A DNA stretch of 64,000 nucleotides from Scheffersomyces stipitis CBS 6054 (Eukaryota; Ascomycota; Pichiomycetes; Serinales; Debaryomycetaceae): NCBI RefSeq assembly GCF_000209165.1, contig NC_009042.1, positions 2,418,001 through 2,482,000 of the forward strand, read 5' to 3'. Positions 9,533 through 21,142 of the stretch are shown piece by piece (position 1 is the first letter of the stretch; every line of letters begins with the position of its first letter). The notes below the pieces were generated by a model, which was given only the letters and a program-made list of their open reading frames with translations, was not told where the DNA came from and ran no database searches. The position numbers were made by a program, and so were the translations under genes.

Positions 9533-10150
9533 CTAATCGTCCAAATTACGAGCCTTTCTCTTACGACTAGGTGTACTCAGATTACTTGATGCATCACGAT
9601 CACTTGCTAAACCAGAAGAAGCGACTCGTATTGCCGCTCCTCCATTTGCTGGTTCTACAGAATCTTCGTAATCGTCCAAATCATCTTTGGTATTAGAGCT
9701 TCCTCCACCAGATCCCAGACTACCATTTACTCCATTCATCGTCACCCCCTGTCTCTTGTTTAGTGTCTTTATGTAGTTGACCGAACTCAAACTGAATATA
9801 TGGTCATCGTCCGTATACTGTATTCTCTTTTTGTTGGAAGAGCCTCCACCTCCAGCTTTCGAGAAGTTTTCGAATCCTTTTACTATGTTTCCATAAGTGC
9901 TGTCGTTGAAATATTCGTTTTCCTTCTCGTATATTGAGTCCTCAAGCGCATTGAGTTTAGCTGTAAGCTCCTGTTTGCGCAAAATCAGCAGAGTCAACTG
10001 ATTCTTGATCTCAGTGTATTTGTCTATACTGGAAGGTGCACCTGATGCTGAACCAGCTGAAGATGTTGATCCGGCTGCAACGGTGGAACTGCTCCCCGGC
10101 GCCAGCTTCGTTTTGGCGCTGCTGACGTCCTTGGCTTCTTTGCTGGACAT
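9533..10150 (-). CDS. EAF6: NuA4/NuA3 histone acetyltransferase subunit Eaf6
   Basis: Small structural subunit of NuA4 (and NuA3) histone acetyltransferase complexes, 205 residues. The conserved Eaf6 core runs from residue ~44 to ~95: KYTEIKNQL, LILRKQEL, a coiled coil ending ALEDSIYEKE, then YFNDSTYGNIVKGF. A second conserved motif YTDDDHIFSLSS follows a glycine-rich linker. Both termini are Ser/Gly/Ala-rich; the C-terminus ends in a basic KRKARNLDD. Longer than the S. cerevisiae protein (about 113) because of the low-complexity ends. Divergent from ENO1 across 1.3 kb. Confidence 0.88.
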   Translation of the reverse strand: MSSKEAKDVSSAKTKLAPGSSSTVAAGSTSSAGSASGAPSSIDKYTEIKNQLTLLILRKQELTAKLNALEDSIYEKENEYFNDSTYGNIVKGFENFSKAGGGGSSNKKRIQYTDDDHIFSLSSVNYIKTLNKRQGVTMNGVNGSLGSGGGSSNTKDDLDDYEDSVEPANGGAAIRVASSGLASDRDASSNLSTPSRKRKARNLDD

Positions 10151-11461
10151 ATCTGAAACGAGAATATGGCGGTGCTTACTGGTTTTGCGATTGGTTGAGT
10201 TGTTGTTTCCAGAATGTAAATACTGAGAGACTGTATGAGAAGTTAGAAACCGAGAATAGTCTTAGTGAAAATTAATGGGAACAGGAAGTCCCTTGTGTAC
10301 GTAACAGCTTATGTAATAAATGTAGAAGCCTCACCCGGAGCTCAGTTCCGGGCACGCAGATCACATGAAAGTGACTGACAAGGTGTCCGGGCAGTTCCGA
10401 GGGCGTCCGGTGATGAAATAGCTGCATGCAGTGCCCTCCTTTGGCACGAACCGAATGTTGACGGGCAATGGGAACTTGTTGCCTCGGCGCACGTGACAAA
10501 TGTGATTATGTCGAAAACTCCGAGTCCGAGAGCAGACAGACGGAGTGCGGTGGGAAGGAACAATCAGATCAGGGAGACCAGCGAGAATCGTACGCTCCTC
10601 TAGAACTGTGTTATTGAGTCATTGGAGTGGCTTCAATGGATATGTGCCATTGTGGCGGTTATGAACGTTCAGAATGCGATTGAGGGGTAGAGTGAATCAT
10701 TTTTGACGGTGCCAGCCAGAGAGGAACGCATGGTGCAAGTGAAAAATTTCAGCTACTGTTTGAGAGCAATTAGAATACTGTTATGAGCCAATAAACTAGT
10801 CAAACCAAATAGCCAATCAACCAGCCAACAAGCCGGTGGTAGCCAGCCTTGGGACAGGCATTGGCACACAAATAACCTGGTGTACTGTAACTACATCACC
10901 AGCCACCGTATCACTGCTCCATTATCAGTGCCATCTCATGAGCATTGGAGCTGTTGATGCAAGCTGTCGCTAATATGCCGCAACAAATTGGACTCATTTT
11001 TAGGGCAATTCTATCCAGTACCAATAAAGCACGAATCGCTTTATGAATCATAGCCTGGCCGTAGCATTTCAGCAATTTCGCAGGTTATGGTTTAACAGCG
11101 ACGTACAAAACTTTTCACAGTCATATACGGTATACCCAAACATGGATTCGTGGACTTCGGCTCCTCCGTTGAACTCATATTCGTAATCCCCATTCAGATT
11201 GCCCTCTCATGATGCCCACCAGTTGCAATCTGGTGATCGCATTATGCACACTCTTCGGGTATCGGGACTGAGTGGTCCAGTTTCGCACAAAATTCGCACA
11301 CGGTGAACAAGATGGCCCACACTTTTTTCACTCGACATATAAAGGGAACGAGATTTCCTCCTTGATTTCTCCTGGCATTGCGTACTGTGTATTTTTTGCA
11401 TCTAGTCAATTATCTGATTTCCAGCTAATTACTTGCTTCTTTATCGATTCCCGCACTAACA
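10151..11461. promoter_or_regulatory. EAF6-ENO1 divergent region, long ENO1 promoter
   Basis: 1.31 kb with no gene seen. CCAAT boxes at 10788-10792, 10813-10817 and 11021-11025 are possible HAP-complex sites. A TATA box, TATAAA at 11338-11343, sits 119 bp before the ENO1 ATG, and the leader between is pyrimidine-rich, as in strongly expressed yeast glycolytic genes. GC content is higher at 10330-10520, with several short G/C runs. Confidence 0.55.
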
Positions 11462-12781
11462 ATGTCCATCTCCAAGGTATTTGCTCGTTACGTCTACGAC
11501 TCTCGTGGTAACCCCACTGTCGAAGTCGACGTCCACACTGAAAAGGGCTTGTTCAGAGCCATTGTTCCATCTGGTGCCTCCACTGGTATCCACGAAGCCT
11601 TGGAATTGAGAGACGGTGACAAGTCCAAGTGGTTGGGCAAGGGTGTCCTCAAGGCTGTTGCCAACGTTAACGAAACCATTGCTCCTGCTGTCGTCAAGGC
11701 TGGTCTCGACATCACCAACCAAGAAAAGGTTGATGAATTCTTGAACTCCTTAGATGGTACTCCTAACAAGTCCAAGTTGGGTGCCAACGCCATCCTCGGT
11801 GTCTCTTTGGCTGTTGCCAAGGCTGCTGCTGCCGAAAAGGGTGTACCATTGTACAAGCACTTGGCTGACATCTCTGGTGCTAAGCAAGACAAATATGTTT
11901 TGCCCGTTCCTTTCCAAAACGTCTTGAACGGTGGTTCCCACGCTGGTGGTGCTCTTGCCTTCCAAGAATTCATGATTGTGCCAACTGATGCTCCAACCTT
12001 CTCCGAAGCATTGAGAATTGGTTCCGAAGTCTACCACAACTTAAAGTCCTTGACCAAGAAGAGATACGGTCAATCTGCTGGTAACGTCGGTGACGAAGGT
12101 GGTGTTGCTCCAGACATTGGTTCTCCAAAGGAAGCCCTTGAGTTGATCACTGATGCCATTGAAAAGGCTGGCTACACCGGCAGAGTCGGTATTGCCTTGG
12201 ACGTTGCTTCTTCTGAATTCTTCAAGGACGGCAAGTACGACTTGGATTTCAAGAACCCAGAATCTGACCCATCCAAGTGGTTGTCTGGTGAACAATTGGC
12301 TTCTTTGTACGGTGAATTGATTGAACAATATCCAATTGTTTCCATTGAAGATCCATTTGCCGAAGATGACTGGGACGCTTGGGTTCACTTCTTCGCCAAG
12401 GTCGGTGACAAGATCCAAATTGTCGGTGACGACTTGACTGTGACCAACCCAATCAGAATCAAGACTGCTATCGAAAAGAAGGCTGCCAACGCCTTGTTGT
12501 TGAAGGTCAACCAAATCGGTACTTTGACTGAATCAATCAAAGCTGCCAATGACTCCTATGCTGCTGGCTGGGGTGTCATGGTTTCCCACAGATCCGGTGA
12601 AACTGAAGACACTACCATTGCTGACCTTGTTGTCGGTTTGAGAGCTGGTCAAATCAAGACCGGTGCCCCAGCTAGATCCGAAAGATTGGCCAAGTTGAAC
12701 CAAATCTTGAGAATCGAAGAGGAATTGGGTGAAGATGCCATCTACGCTGGTAAGAACTTCAAGATCTCTAACACTTTGTAA
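11462..12781 (+). CDS. ENO1: Enolase
   Basis: Phosphopyruvate hydratase: converts 2-phosphoglycerate to phosphoenolpyruvate in glycolysis and back in gluconeogenesis. 439 residues, full length with no intron. Seen: N-terminal [15 protein letters not shown], mobile-loop [14 protein letters not shown] with active-site H160 and E169 in FQEFM, the Mg2+ ligand segments [19 protein letters not shown] and VGDDLTVTN, catalytic lysine in LLLKVNQIG, and SHRSGETED near 373. Codon use is extreme: leucine almost always TTG, and I found no in-frame CTG, as expected of a very highly expressed gene in this clade. Convergent with BNA5. Confidence 0.98.
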   Translation: MSISKVFARYVYDSRGNPTVEVDVHTEKGLFRAIVPSGASTGIHEALELRDGDKSKWLGKGVLKAVANVNETIAPAVVKAGLDITNQEKVDEFLNSLDGTPNKSKLGANAILGVSLAVAKAAAAEKGVPLYKHLADISGAKQDKYVLPVPFQNVLNGGSHAGGALAFQEFMIVPTDAPTFSEALRIGSEVYHNLKSLTKKRYGQSAGNVGDEGGVAPDIGSPKEALELITDAIEKAGYTGRVGIALDVASSEFFKDGKYDLDFKNPESDPSKWLSGEQLASLYGELIEQYPIVSIEDPFAEDDWDAWVHFFAKVGDKIQIVGDDLTVTNPIRIKTAIEKKAANALLLKVNQIGTLTESIKAANDSYAAGWGVMVSHRSGETEDTTIADLVVGLRAGQIKTGAPARSERLAKLNQILRIEEELGEDAIYAGKNFKISNTL

Positions 12782-13014
12782 TCATGTCAATGACATTTTT
12801 ACTATTCAAAAAAGCTTTAATACGTTCACGAGTCTTACATAGATATTTGAGATATTTATTATGAACAAATTGCACTGTAGAATTAATATCTAAACTTGTA
12901 GAAGTCGTGTGATACTTTGTATACGACTACTTTTATACCAATGATATTTCTAACTTTCTAGATGTTCATGGTTCTATCATAGATTTTGACGTTCTATACA
13001 CTTTAAAATTCTAT

Positions 13015-14412
13015 TTAAATCTCTTCAGATGAGATCTTGTCCAATGCTTCAAATAATCTCTGCGCAGCATAGTAAGTCTCTTCAAAAGTGTTATACAATG
13101 GCAAAGGTGCAAATCTAATTACATCAGGTCTTCTTTCATCGCAGATGATAGCGTGGTTATGTAAGTATCCACTAACTCGTTCCATGATGTTCTTCTGTTT
13201 ATCATCATAATGAGGCTGGAAAAGTACAGACAATTGAGCCCCTCTCTCCTCCTGGTTCAACGGGGTCAAAATGGTAAAGCCAATCTTACTTCTGTCGGTA
13301 TCATTATCAGACCTGAAGTAGTACTTGGAAGAGACAAGCAAATCTTGCAAGAATTGAGTCAAAGCTATGCTCTTTTTTCTCAACTTGGGTACACCGCCTA
13401 CCTTCTTGAAGAGCTCCAACGAAGATTTCACAGCAACTACATCTATAACTGAAGGATTGGATTGTCTATATGACAAAGCTGAATTAATGGGATCAAATTC
13501 TTCCAACATCTTGAATCTGTCCGAAGCATTGTTTCCCCACCAGCCAGCAAGTCTAGGGGAAAAGCTTGTTTTGGAGTTATCCTTGGTGTACTGTTCATGA
13601 ACATAAATACCAGCAATACCACCCGGGCCAGAGTTCAAATATTTGTATGAACACCAAGCAGCAAAGTCTACATTCCAATCGTGCAACTTCAAAGGCACAT
13701 TTCCGACAGCATGCGCCAAGTCCCAGCCGACGACGATTTCATTCTTACCCTTGTTCTTGACATAGTTGGTGATTTCCTCGATCTTGAAGAATTGTCCAGT
13801 ATAGTATTGAATTCCTGGAAAGCACACCATGGCCAATTCGTCGATATTGTCATCTACAGCCTTTTTAATTTGTTCAGTGGTAAGGTACGTGTTACCGGGA
13901 AGGACCTTCAATTGCACCAAATGGCTCTCATCGTATCCATGAAGCTTCACCAAATTCAAAAAGGCATAGTAATCAGATGGAAAAGCCTGTTTTTCAAACA
14001 AGATCTTTGTTCTTTTGTCCTTGGGCTTGTAGAAATTTATTAAGAGAGCATTCAAGTTGCTTGTCAACGACCCCATGACTGCTACTTCGTTCTCTTTGGC
14101 TCCTACTATTGGGGCTACAAGGGGAACTAAGGGAAGATCAATATCTACCCATGGCGTCTTCCCTTCACTCTGGCCAGGATGGTTGAAATGAGATTCTACT
14201 CCTCGTTCGATCCAAGCATTCAACTCATCGTTGATAGCCTGTTTCGTGGATTTTGGCATCAATCCAAGCGAATTTCCGCAGAGATAGATTGAGTCGGTGT
14301 TCTCATTGAATTGAGATGTTTCGATTCCCAACGACTTGAAAGTAGGAACTGCAAACTCATCCTTGTATGTTGGATACTTGGTGTCCAACTCCTGGGCCTT
14401 TTCGAGGGACAT
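13015..14412 (-). CDS. BNA5: Kynureninase
   Basis: PLP enzyme cleaving kynurenine or 3-hydroxykynurenine to anthranilate or 3-hydroxyanthranilate plus alanine; step in de novo NAD synthesis from tryptophan, cytosolic. 465 residues from the ATG at 14412; three further in-frame codons upstream start with TTG and are not used. Fold type I aminotransferase-like features: YLCGNSLGL near residue 45, [10 protein letters not shown], and the Schiff-base lysine K257 in [14 protein letters not shown]-terminus contains [19 protein letters not shown], typical of the family. Length fits S. cerevisiae Bna5 (about 453). Divergent from APS3. Confidence 0.94.
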   Translation of the reverse strand: MSLEKAQELDTKYPTYKDEFAVPTFKSLGIETSQFNENTDSIYLCGNSLGLMPKSTKQAINDELNAWIERGVESHFNHPGQSEGKTPWVDIDLPLVPLVAPIVGAKENEVAVMGSLTSNLNALLINFYKPKDKRTKILFEKQAFPSDYYAFLNLVKLHGYDESHLVQLKVLPGNTYLTTEQIKKAVDDNIDELAMVCFPGIQYYTGQFFKIEEITNYVKNKGKNEIVVGWDLAHAVGNVPLKLHDWNVDFAAWCSYKYLNSGPGGIAGIYVHEQYTKDNSKTSFSPRLAGWWGNNASDRFKMLEEFDPINSALSYRQSNPSVIDVVAVKSSLELFKKVGGVPKLRKKSIALTQFLQDLLVSSKYYFRSDNDTDRSKIGFTILTPLNQEERGAQLSVLFQPHYDDKQKNIMERVSGYLHNHAIICDERRPDVIRFAPLPLYNTFEETYYAAQRLFEALDKISSEEI

Positions 14413-15242
14413 TTTCGTCAAACGTGGTTTTGGAACTGAATGAAAAGTAAACCTAGAAATCTGGAGATCTGACTAACTTTTCAATCCATATTGGATCGGT
14501 GCTGTGTGCAGGTGACTCTGAAGAAACTTTTTGCAACTAGAATACTAGTAAAGGTAATATGGAAAAGTAGAATGTTTAATAGGGCAGGGATAGAGATTAC
14601 TGTTGAAAGAAATTCTTTGAAACCGATTATTGTCCATGGTGCTGTGTGTTTGAACACTCTGTTATTGGTAAGAGAATAGTAACTGCTACGGTTGATTATT
14701 TCGCAAGAACTAGAACTACTATCATAAATACGTGAACTTTGTTTCTCCAAATTTCGATGATTTTTGTAGAATTATATAATCAGTCTATAATTTTGTTGGA
14801 GTTTGGGATTGTCTTTATTATCTTTTGCTAAATAGTATTATTATCTTTCTAAGGACTATTGTCCAATAATCCCATAACTCTATTAGAATGGATGCCACTC
14901 TATTGAAGCTTGCCTTTGTTTCTTTTCAATATACTTATAAACATACTAAATATCATTCCCATTGGTTACCATTTGCATGACAAAATTTAGCCATACTTAT
15001 AGCTATACTTTTATATATCCATACAAATACTAGCGTGGTGTAGAATTTCGCAGCCGAGATCAATTTGATTTTCTTAGCAGGCACAGAAATCAAGTCGCAA
15101 TTATTCAATTCAATTAATTTCGAGAGAAATCGACTACATCTACTTTGTTCTTCATTACAATTAGTACATTTATTTGTAGATATCTACAGCAATACTCAAA
15201 TCCACGCATATATATACGACATACTTACAAGCATATCTACCA
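14413..15242. other. BNA5-APS3 divergent region
   Basis: 830 bp, very AT-rich, shared upstream region. No credible ORF; short frames at 14481-14750 on both strands look random. No recognisable regulatory cluster. Confidence 0.5.
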
Positions 15243-15848
15243 ATGATTCACTCAGTATTAATATGTATGTATAAGGACAATATGACTTGCATTTGTTACA
15301 AATCATTCAGGTTTTGATTCATAATTCATACTAACATCCTAGTTAACAACGACGGTTTGCCTCGGTTGATGAAATTCTACACTCCAGTAGATATACCCAC
15401 ACAGATACTATTGGTTCAACAAGTTTACAAGTTGATCTCTTCTAGAACAGCACTGGAATGTTCTTTCATTACGCCTCCTTCATTGTTAGAGGACTTGGAC
15501 GATATCATGGTGATCTACAGACACTATGCTACACTTTATTTTGTATTCGTAGTCGACGACCAAGAGTCGGAGTTAGGAATCCTTGATTTAATCCAGGTAT
15601 TTGTCGAATGCCTCGACAAGTGCTTCACTAACGTGTGTGAGTTGGATTTGGTGTTTGGCTGGCAGGTATTGCAGACAGTCTTGGAAGAAATTATTCAGGG
15701 AGGCATGGTTATTGATACAAATATCAGCCGCATTGTAGCGGCAGTCGATGAGGCCAATAGTCAGAAGAGTAGTACAACGTCTGCTAGCAGTATAAGTGCC
15801 TCTTTCTTGCTGGCTGTCTCCAGGGATAGAAGCTTCTGGGGAAGATGA
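15243..15848 (+). CDS. APS3: AP-3 adaptor complex sigma subunit (spliced)
   Basis: Small (sigma) subunit of the AP-3 clathrin-associated adaptor, which sorts cargo from Golgi to vacuole. Two exons: 15243-15264 and 15343-15848, 175 residues. Exon 1 encodes MIHSVLI plus the first base of F; the intron (78 nt) has donor GTATGT at 15265, branch TACTAAC at 15329-15335 and acceptor CCTAG ending 15342. Splicing gives MIHSVLIFNNDGLPRLMKFYT, the invariant sigma-adaptin start. Downstream are RHYATLYFVFVVDDQESELG and LDLIQVFVECLDKCF, diagnostic for sigma subunits; VCELDLVFGW is also conserved. Ser-rich C-terminal tail. Without the intron the N-terminus would be missing. Convergent with CBP4. Confidence 0.93.
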
Positions 15849-16043
15849 CTTTGAGTGCAATATAGTTTTGCATGCTTCATTATCATTTACTAGTCATTAC
15901 TAGTATACAAATAATAGATCATTATGATCTAACTCCAATACTGATGAATCATCTATTACTAATAAATAATCTATGAATGAAAATTCATTATCATCTAATA
16001 TACACATGGTAGAAAATCTATGTACAAGGTGTCTTCCGCAAAG

Positions 16044-16487
16044 TCACTTCGAAGAAAATGGATTCCACCAGTATCCCTTCTTGGCCTGAGCTGCAAGTTT
16101 CTCTACTTCCAAGAGTTCTTCTTGTGCTTTGTCTATTTGTTCTCTTTGGTATTCTTCTGCCCTCTTCTTTTCAAATTGATTGTAGTCAATCAACTGCTGG
16201 TTTAAGTTTCTCTGCTCCTTTTCCAAAGGAGACCCGATAGGACCCGTTTTCCACACAGGTTCGTCGGACTGAGATGTCTTCTTGACGATCTCCATCAACT
16301 CCTGTTGTTCTCTTTGCCTATATGCCTTGTTTTTCTCATAGTCTTCTCTGATCTCTGGTGAAAAACTGGCAATCAACTGTTCATCAGTGGGGGTGGTATA
16401 GATAAAACAAAGAACACCAGTTCCAATGATACAACTTCCGGCGAAATACACCCTCGCCCAACGGTACCACAATGGCTTTGCCGACAT
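16044..16487 (-). CDS. CBP4: Cytochrome b assembly factor Cbp4
   Basis: Inner-membrane assembly factor for respiratory complex III; binds newly made cytochrome b with Cbp3-Cbp6. 147 residues. Conserved N-terminus PLWYRWARVYFAGSCIIGTGVL includes a single membrane segment (about 11-31), followed by YTTPTDEQLIASFSPE, then a long charged coiled coil with KKTSQSDEPVWKTGP. Ends in WWNPFSSK. Single exon, ATG at 16487. Convergent with APS3 and divergent from UPC2. Confidence 0.92.
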   Translation of the reverse strand: MSAKPLWYRWARVYFAGSCIIGTGVLCFIYTTPTDEQLIASFSPEIREDYEKNKAYRQREQQELMEIVKKTSQSDEPVWKTGPIGSPLEKEQRNLNQQLIDYNQFEKKRAEEYQREQIDKAQEELLEVEKLAAQAKKGYWWNPFSSK

Positions 16488-17688
16488 GATAGAATGGATA
16501 TGGACTACAAGCTGTCAAGCCGTCGAATGATATCAGCAACAGATGTAAGCTGAAGCAATGAAGATGTGAGAATGTCGCTTCAACAAATTAAAGAGCAATG
16601 TCGCGCTAGCTCGAAAAATGTCTCAAAGTCTAGTCTGATGACACAATCTTAGCGTGGTGAAGCAATGTATGTCACATGATCTAGCATCACGTTGCATATT
16701 CATCCACTTAAGTTTAAGTCAAGTACTACGTCATATTCCAAAGGGGCTAAACCGTCATATGACAATGGGTGCCAAAGCTACACTGCAGTGGGTAACTCTG
16801 GAACTGTGCAATATGCATCACTTGTTCGTGATGGAGATAGCCCCACTTGGTTTCCTTTTTATAACCCAACATTCGAAACTTGATCACATGACGCACGCTT
16901 GAATTTTTCACTTCTCTGCCCAAGCTACATTTGCTTACTAGCCAATTGTATTGGCTGTTCGGCTGTCTCCAGACTTCTGATTAGCAGCAGACTCATCCAG
17001 CGAATCCCGTTGCGGTCATTTCCGACACAATGAGCCAACCGTTTACTACTCCTATTTTCACGCGTAATTTGTCAATAATTTGCCTTTTTTTAGCCTTGGA
17101 TCCGTCCACAAAATCCTAATCTATCAATTCAACATCGCGCTCACTGCCTCGTTTGTGTGGCAGAGAAAAAATTTCTATACGAGCTATACGAGCGAATATC
17201 AATAATTACATAGATACCTGTGCTTCTTACTGCTCCCACAATATAGATCAAGGCTTGTCTTCACGATCTGTCTCTCGTTTACGTTCAGTCATCGTTCAGT
17301 CGCTTCTCCCATCCCTTCCGGACCAATCCTGGCGGTTTCTTTATAACCGGGGCCACTTGTAGTTTCAGCATTGAATCTGCAAAACGATTGCACCACTATC
17401 CGCTAGCAACAATCTTGTCTAGGGAAAATATATCCACCTATAATCGACTAAAGTCACTAGCTATAGATAAACAACTACTGGCTGGTTTAGTCAAGTATAG
17501 ATAAACAACTTCTTCAATTACTTCGACAACAGCCAAACAACTGCTGTGTCTACATTCTGTTGTAGTACATAGTTTGTCTCTATTCACAACACTCACCATA
17601 TAGGCGTTTCATTAAGCCAGCTTCCATTTCTATCACCTACCATTCAACAACGGGTACAGCAACGGTTTTTTCAACAAAAATAGTAGAC
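16488..17688. promoter_or_regulatory. CBP4-UPC2 divergent region and long UPC2 leader
   Basis: 1.2 kb with no gene. Holds two TATACGA motifs (17176-17182, 17185-17191), an ACGCGT hexamer (17060-17065) and a 15-bp perfect direct repeat TATAGATAAACAACT (17462-17476 and 17496-17510). Short ORFs at 16654-16902 look random. Confidence 0.55.
17176..17191 (-). promoter_or_regulatory. Pair of sterol-response-like motifs upstream of UPC2
   Basis: TATACGA occurs twice in direct orientation, 9 bp start to start, about 500 bp before the UPC2 ATG. Its complement TCGTATA is the core of the sterol response element bound by Upc2/Ecm22. In Candida albicans UPC2 is known to bind its own promoter, so autoregulation is a reasonable inference. 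Confidence 0.5.
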
Positions 17689-19743
17689 ATGGACAGCGAT
17701 AACAATTCAACCAATCACAATCAATCCGATCAGCCTTCGTCTCCAGACCACGGCAAGAAAGGGGGCAGATCTTCCACGGGGAAGAGAAAGTACCACCAAA
17801 AGTCTCGTAGTGGCTGCTCTACTTGTAAAAAGAGAAGAGTCAAATGTGATGAAACAAAGCCTTCGTGTAACAAATGTAAACACATGAACTTGGTCTGTGG
17901 TTATTTGATAGACGATCCTGCTGATGGTGACAAGCTGGAAAAGTCGAACCAGCCAATTTCACTCGCGAAGGAACTTAGCAATGTTTCTGATTCTGACGAT
18001 TTGCCAGCTGTTAAGAAGAGAAAGACATCTCATCCCGTTTCTCCTGTTGCTAGAGAGGGATCGATGTCTGCTTCAAGCTCGTCGGGGTCTATCACTCAAC
18101 AAGCTACTCCATCACTTACTCCAAGTCCTAATATGAATGAAGACAAAATTCCTCCTGTGACTCCTCTGCTTTCAGCTTTAGGTCTTGGAGGTCTTCCCAG
18201 TGGTCTTTCCGGTCTAGCCTCTTCAGGTCTTCCTGCTGGTCTTGCTTCTACCTTGACTTCGGGTCTTTTAAATGCTGGAAATCTCAATAACCTTAACATC
18301 AGCCACCTTGTCAATGGACTTAGTGGTATGGGTGGTGATCTCAGCAGCTTGGGAAATTTGGCTAACCTCTCAAACTTAGCCACTTTGGCCCAATTGCCTA
18401 TTGACTTGAGCAATTTGGGCAACTTGCTTGATCCCCAAGTCCCCAGTGCTAAAACTAATAGTGCTTCTACTCCAGCTATGCCCAACTTGGGTGGTATAGG
18501 TCTGTTTTTGACCAATCAAAAGCCCGCATCAGCTTCTCTGGAAACATTCTCTTCTCGTGAGCTTCCACAGGAACATGAATCAGTAGAAAGAACATCTTTG
18601 CCAAACATATCTCCCAATATCAACACCCTGATCCCAGCCAACCCTCTTTCCTCGGATATGTCTGGTTCTAATTTGAATATGCTTGATTTAAGATTGATGT
18701 TTCACTACACTTCCCAAGTCTCCAACACCATTACTGGGGCTGGTATTTCGGATACTAACATTTGGAACTACGATATCCCGATGTTGGCGTTCGAGTATCC
18801 CTTCTTGATGCACTCCATATTGGCTTTCTCTGCTACTCACTTGTCGAGAACTGAAAAAGGGTTGGATCAGTGTGTAACATGCCATAGAGGAGAAGCATTA
18901 CGTTTGTTACGAGAGGCCGTGCTTGACATTAATTCTAACAACACAGATGCATTGGTTGCTAGTGCCTTGATCTTGATCATGGACTCATTGGCTAATGCGT
19001 CATTCCCTTCTTCTACGTCTCCTAAATCGTTACCGGCTTCAGCATGGATTTTTCATGTTAAAGGTGCTGCTACTATTTTGACAGCTGTATGGCCCCTTAC
19101 AGAAGCTTCAAGATTCTACAAGTTTATCTCTGTGGACTTGGGTGATTTGGGTGACATAATAAATCAAAGGGTAAACCTCGGCAAGGATCATTTAAACGAT
19201 TCAAACAGGTACTTCACTGACTTGGAATGTCATGATTCTGACATCGCCGATTTGTTCCCTGTAGAAGTCGACTCACCTTACCTTGTGACATTGGCCTACT
19301 TGAACAAGTTGCACAAGGAGAGATACAAGTCAGATTTCATCTTACGTATCTTTGCCTTCCCTGCCTTGTTAGATAAGTCTTTCTTGTCGTTATTAATGAC
19401 AGGAGATGTAAAGGCTATGAGAGTTATGAGATCATACTACAAGCTCTTGAGATCTTTCACTATGGAAATGAAGGATAAGGTGTGGTTCTTAGAAGGTGTA
19501 TCACAGGTATTGCCAGTCGATGTAGAGGAATACGCTGGTGGTGCTGGTGGTATGCACATGATGTTGGACTTCCTTGGTGGAGGTCCTGCCATTGTAGACA
19601 ACGATATAGATGACCAGATTACGACATTTGATCCCAGCGGAACTCTTGCTAACAAGCTTATTGACACTAATAATTTACCGAGTGATATAACCAGCAGTCT
19701 AGAGGTGATGCAAGGTGATAATGAGTTTGTAAATTTGAAATAG
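17689..19743 (+). CDS. UPC2: Zn2Cys6 sterol regulator Upc2
   Basis: Transcription activator of ergosterol genes that senses sterol through its C-terminal domain. 684 residues. The Zn2Cys6 cluster spans about 43-70 ([19 protein letters not shown] then [10 protein letters not shown]), preceded by a basic [10 protein letters not shown] stretch. Residues 160-252 are an unusual Leu/Gly/Ser/Asn-rich low-complexity segment. The ligand-binding region begins near 330 ([32 protein letters not shown]), and the glycine-rich GGAGGMHM loop at about 617-624 is where gain-of-function azole-resistance changes fall in known Upc2 proteins; here it looks wild type. Upstream SRE-like pair suggests autoregulation. 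ECM22-type paralogues cannot be separated by sequence alone, but this clade usually has one gene. Confidence 0.88.
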   Translation: MDSDNNSTNHNQSDQPSSPDHGKKGGRSSTGKRKYHQKSRSGCSTCKKRRVKCDETKPSCNKCKHMNLVCGYLIDDPADGDKLEKSNQPISLAKELSNVSDSDDLPAVKKRKTSHPVSPVAREGSMSASSSSGSITQQATPSLTPSPNMNEDKIPPVTPLLSALGLGGLPSGLSGLASSGLPAGLASTLTSGLLNAGNLNNLNISHLVNGLSGMGGDLSSLGNLANLSNLATLAQLPIDLSNLGNLLDPQVPSAKTNSASTPAMPNLGGIGLFLTNQKPASASLETFSSRELPQEHESVERTSLPNISPNINTLIPANPLSSDMSGSNLNMLDLRLMFHYTSQVSNTITGAGISDTNIWNYDIPMLAFEYPFLMHSILAFSATHLSRTEKGLDQCVTCHRGEALRLLREAVLDINSNNTDALVASALILIMDSLANASFPSSTSPKSLPASAWIFHVKGAATILTAVWPLTEASRFYKFISVDLGDLGDIINQRVNLGKDHLNDSNRYFTDLECHDSDIADLFPVEVDSPYLVTLAYLNKLHKERYKSDFILRIFAFPALLDKSFLSLLMTGDVKAMRVMRSYYKLLRSFTMEMKDKVWFLEGVSQVLPVDVEEYAGGAGGMHMMLDFLGGGPAIVDNDIDDQITTFDPSGTLANKLIDTNNLPSDITSSLEVMQGDNEFVNLK

Positions 19744-19992
19744 GCATGAGTGCCTGTTTTTTCTTGATATATGTTCCACTATCTTAAATTAATGTACATT
19801 ACGAGCTGTTTGAACAATATGATACTTTTTATGCGCTGTCTCTTTGGTCTAATTGGAAAATATTTCAGCTATTATTCTACAGAAAATCTATCCAAATTGG
19901 ATTATCAAGTTGCAATTATTTTTTGAGAAACTTTGATCAGCATGAATGACAGAAACGCATATGGTTTCTGGACGAATTTAGCACCGTGAGCA

Positions 19993-20028
19993 AAACTGAA
20001 TCACAAACTGAATCACAAACTGAATCAC
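19993..20028. repeat. 12-bp tandem repeat, three perfect copies
   Basis: AAACTGAATCAC repeated three times without mismatch, about 1.8 kb upstream of CDC42. Each unit contains TGAATCA, one base from the Gcn4/AP-1 consensus TGACTCA. Confidence 0.9.
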
Positions 20029-21106
20029 GAAATGTGAGTCTTTCACTCAAGATATAGTATAGACCAAGTCCGTTCCGTTTTTGTGGACATCTGCGATAGC
20101 TACAAAATGTGTCGACTTTAGATGTGTCTTCGTGGAGTCAATCTTTTAGCAATAAAGCAATCTGATATTGACAGATAGCCCACCGTCTATTCTCTATAAG
20201 GTACACTATTTGCACCCAAAATGGACATGCATATGGGGGTTGCTCGTTTTGGGCTATCTCTTTCCTAATTAAGCTGTATTTCTGATATCTAGGAGATGTC
20301 AGACGTCTTGCTTATTCCAAGTTGGAAGGGACAAAAACAGAGCAATTGAATACGAATTTGAAGGGGTGGGGGTGAAACAAGAGAAGGAAAATAAACAGGG
20401 ATGCTCTAATATGAAATTTAAAGAAGGGGACATAGAAGGGAGCGATGGATACAGTGTAAAAGATTTAGAAAAGAATGCTCTCAGAGTAATGGGGTATAGT
20501 GGTACCAGTGTAGAACGAGGCTCACTAGCAAGTAGTAGTAAGAGTGCTGGTATGGATCTTAGTATTCGGCTAACAAACAGTGGTGCTAGCAATAAACCGG
20601 CGATAGACGTTCACAACTGTCGTCTGATTTCTGAAACAACTCTAGACCACACAGCGAGATTTATCTAGACTAATGTAACCAGCCAGTCCTCTGCAACAGG
20701 AGCCCCATCTACAGGAATGGCTAGCACCTTGTAGCCTCAGGATTTCAGTAGTAGTTTCTGCTCGTTTACGACGCGAGCCGGAATTGTCTACAGTAGCCCT
20801 GGACGAACAATGAGAAGCAGAGCGTCCAAGGGGTATGTGACTTTTCTGCCTGGAGAGGGTCCGTGCAAAGGTGGGGTGCTACCAATTGTGAATGGACCGG
20901 CCAGAGATAGTAGTTAATACGATTACGTTTACGTTTACCAGCACGGAAACAGTAGTCCCTAAACAGGTCTAGTTTCAGATTGCCTCTCTTGGCTATACCA
21001 TGCTTATATGTCAGTAGCCACCGCTGAACTAGTGAGTATTGTGGAATACTATAGACGGTAATCGGTAATCCCTGAGAACAATACTACCGAGCAATGCTAC
21101 TATGTA

Positions 21107-21142
21107 CCGAATTTAATAGTGAATTTATTAGTGAATTTATTA
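21107..21142. repeat. 12-bp tandem repeat, two perfect copies and one degenerate
   Basis: GTGAATTTATTA at 21119-21130 and 21131-21142, preceded by the diverged copy CCGAATTTAATA at 21107-21118; about 680 bp upstream of CDC42. Confidence 0.85.

Noticed and set aside
20366..20668. 100-codon frame upstream of CDC42, open also on the opposite strand
   Set aside because: Purine-rich run gives long frames on both strands; no ATG with good context, no native codon bias, no recognisable motif.
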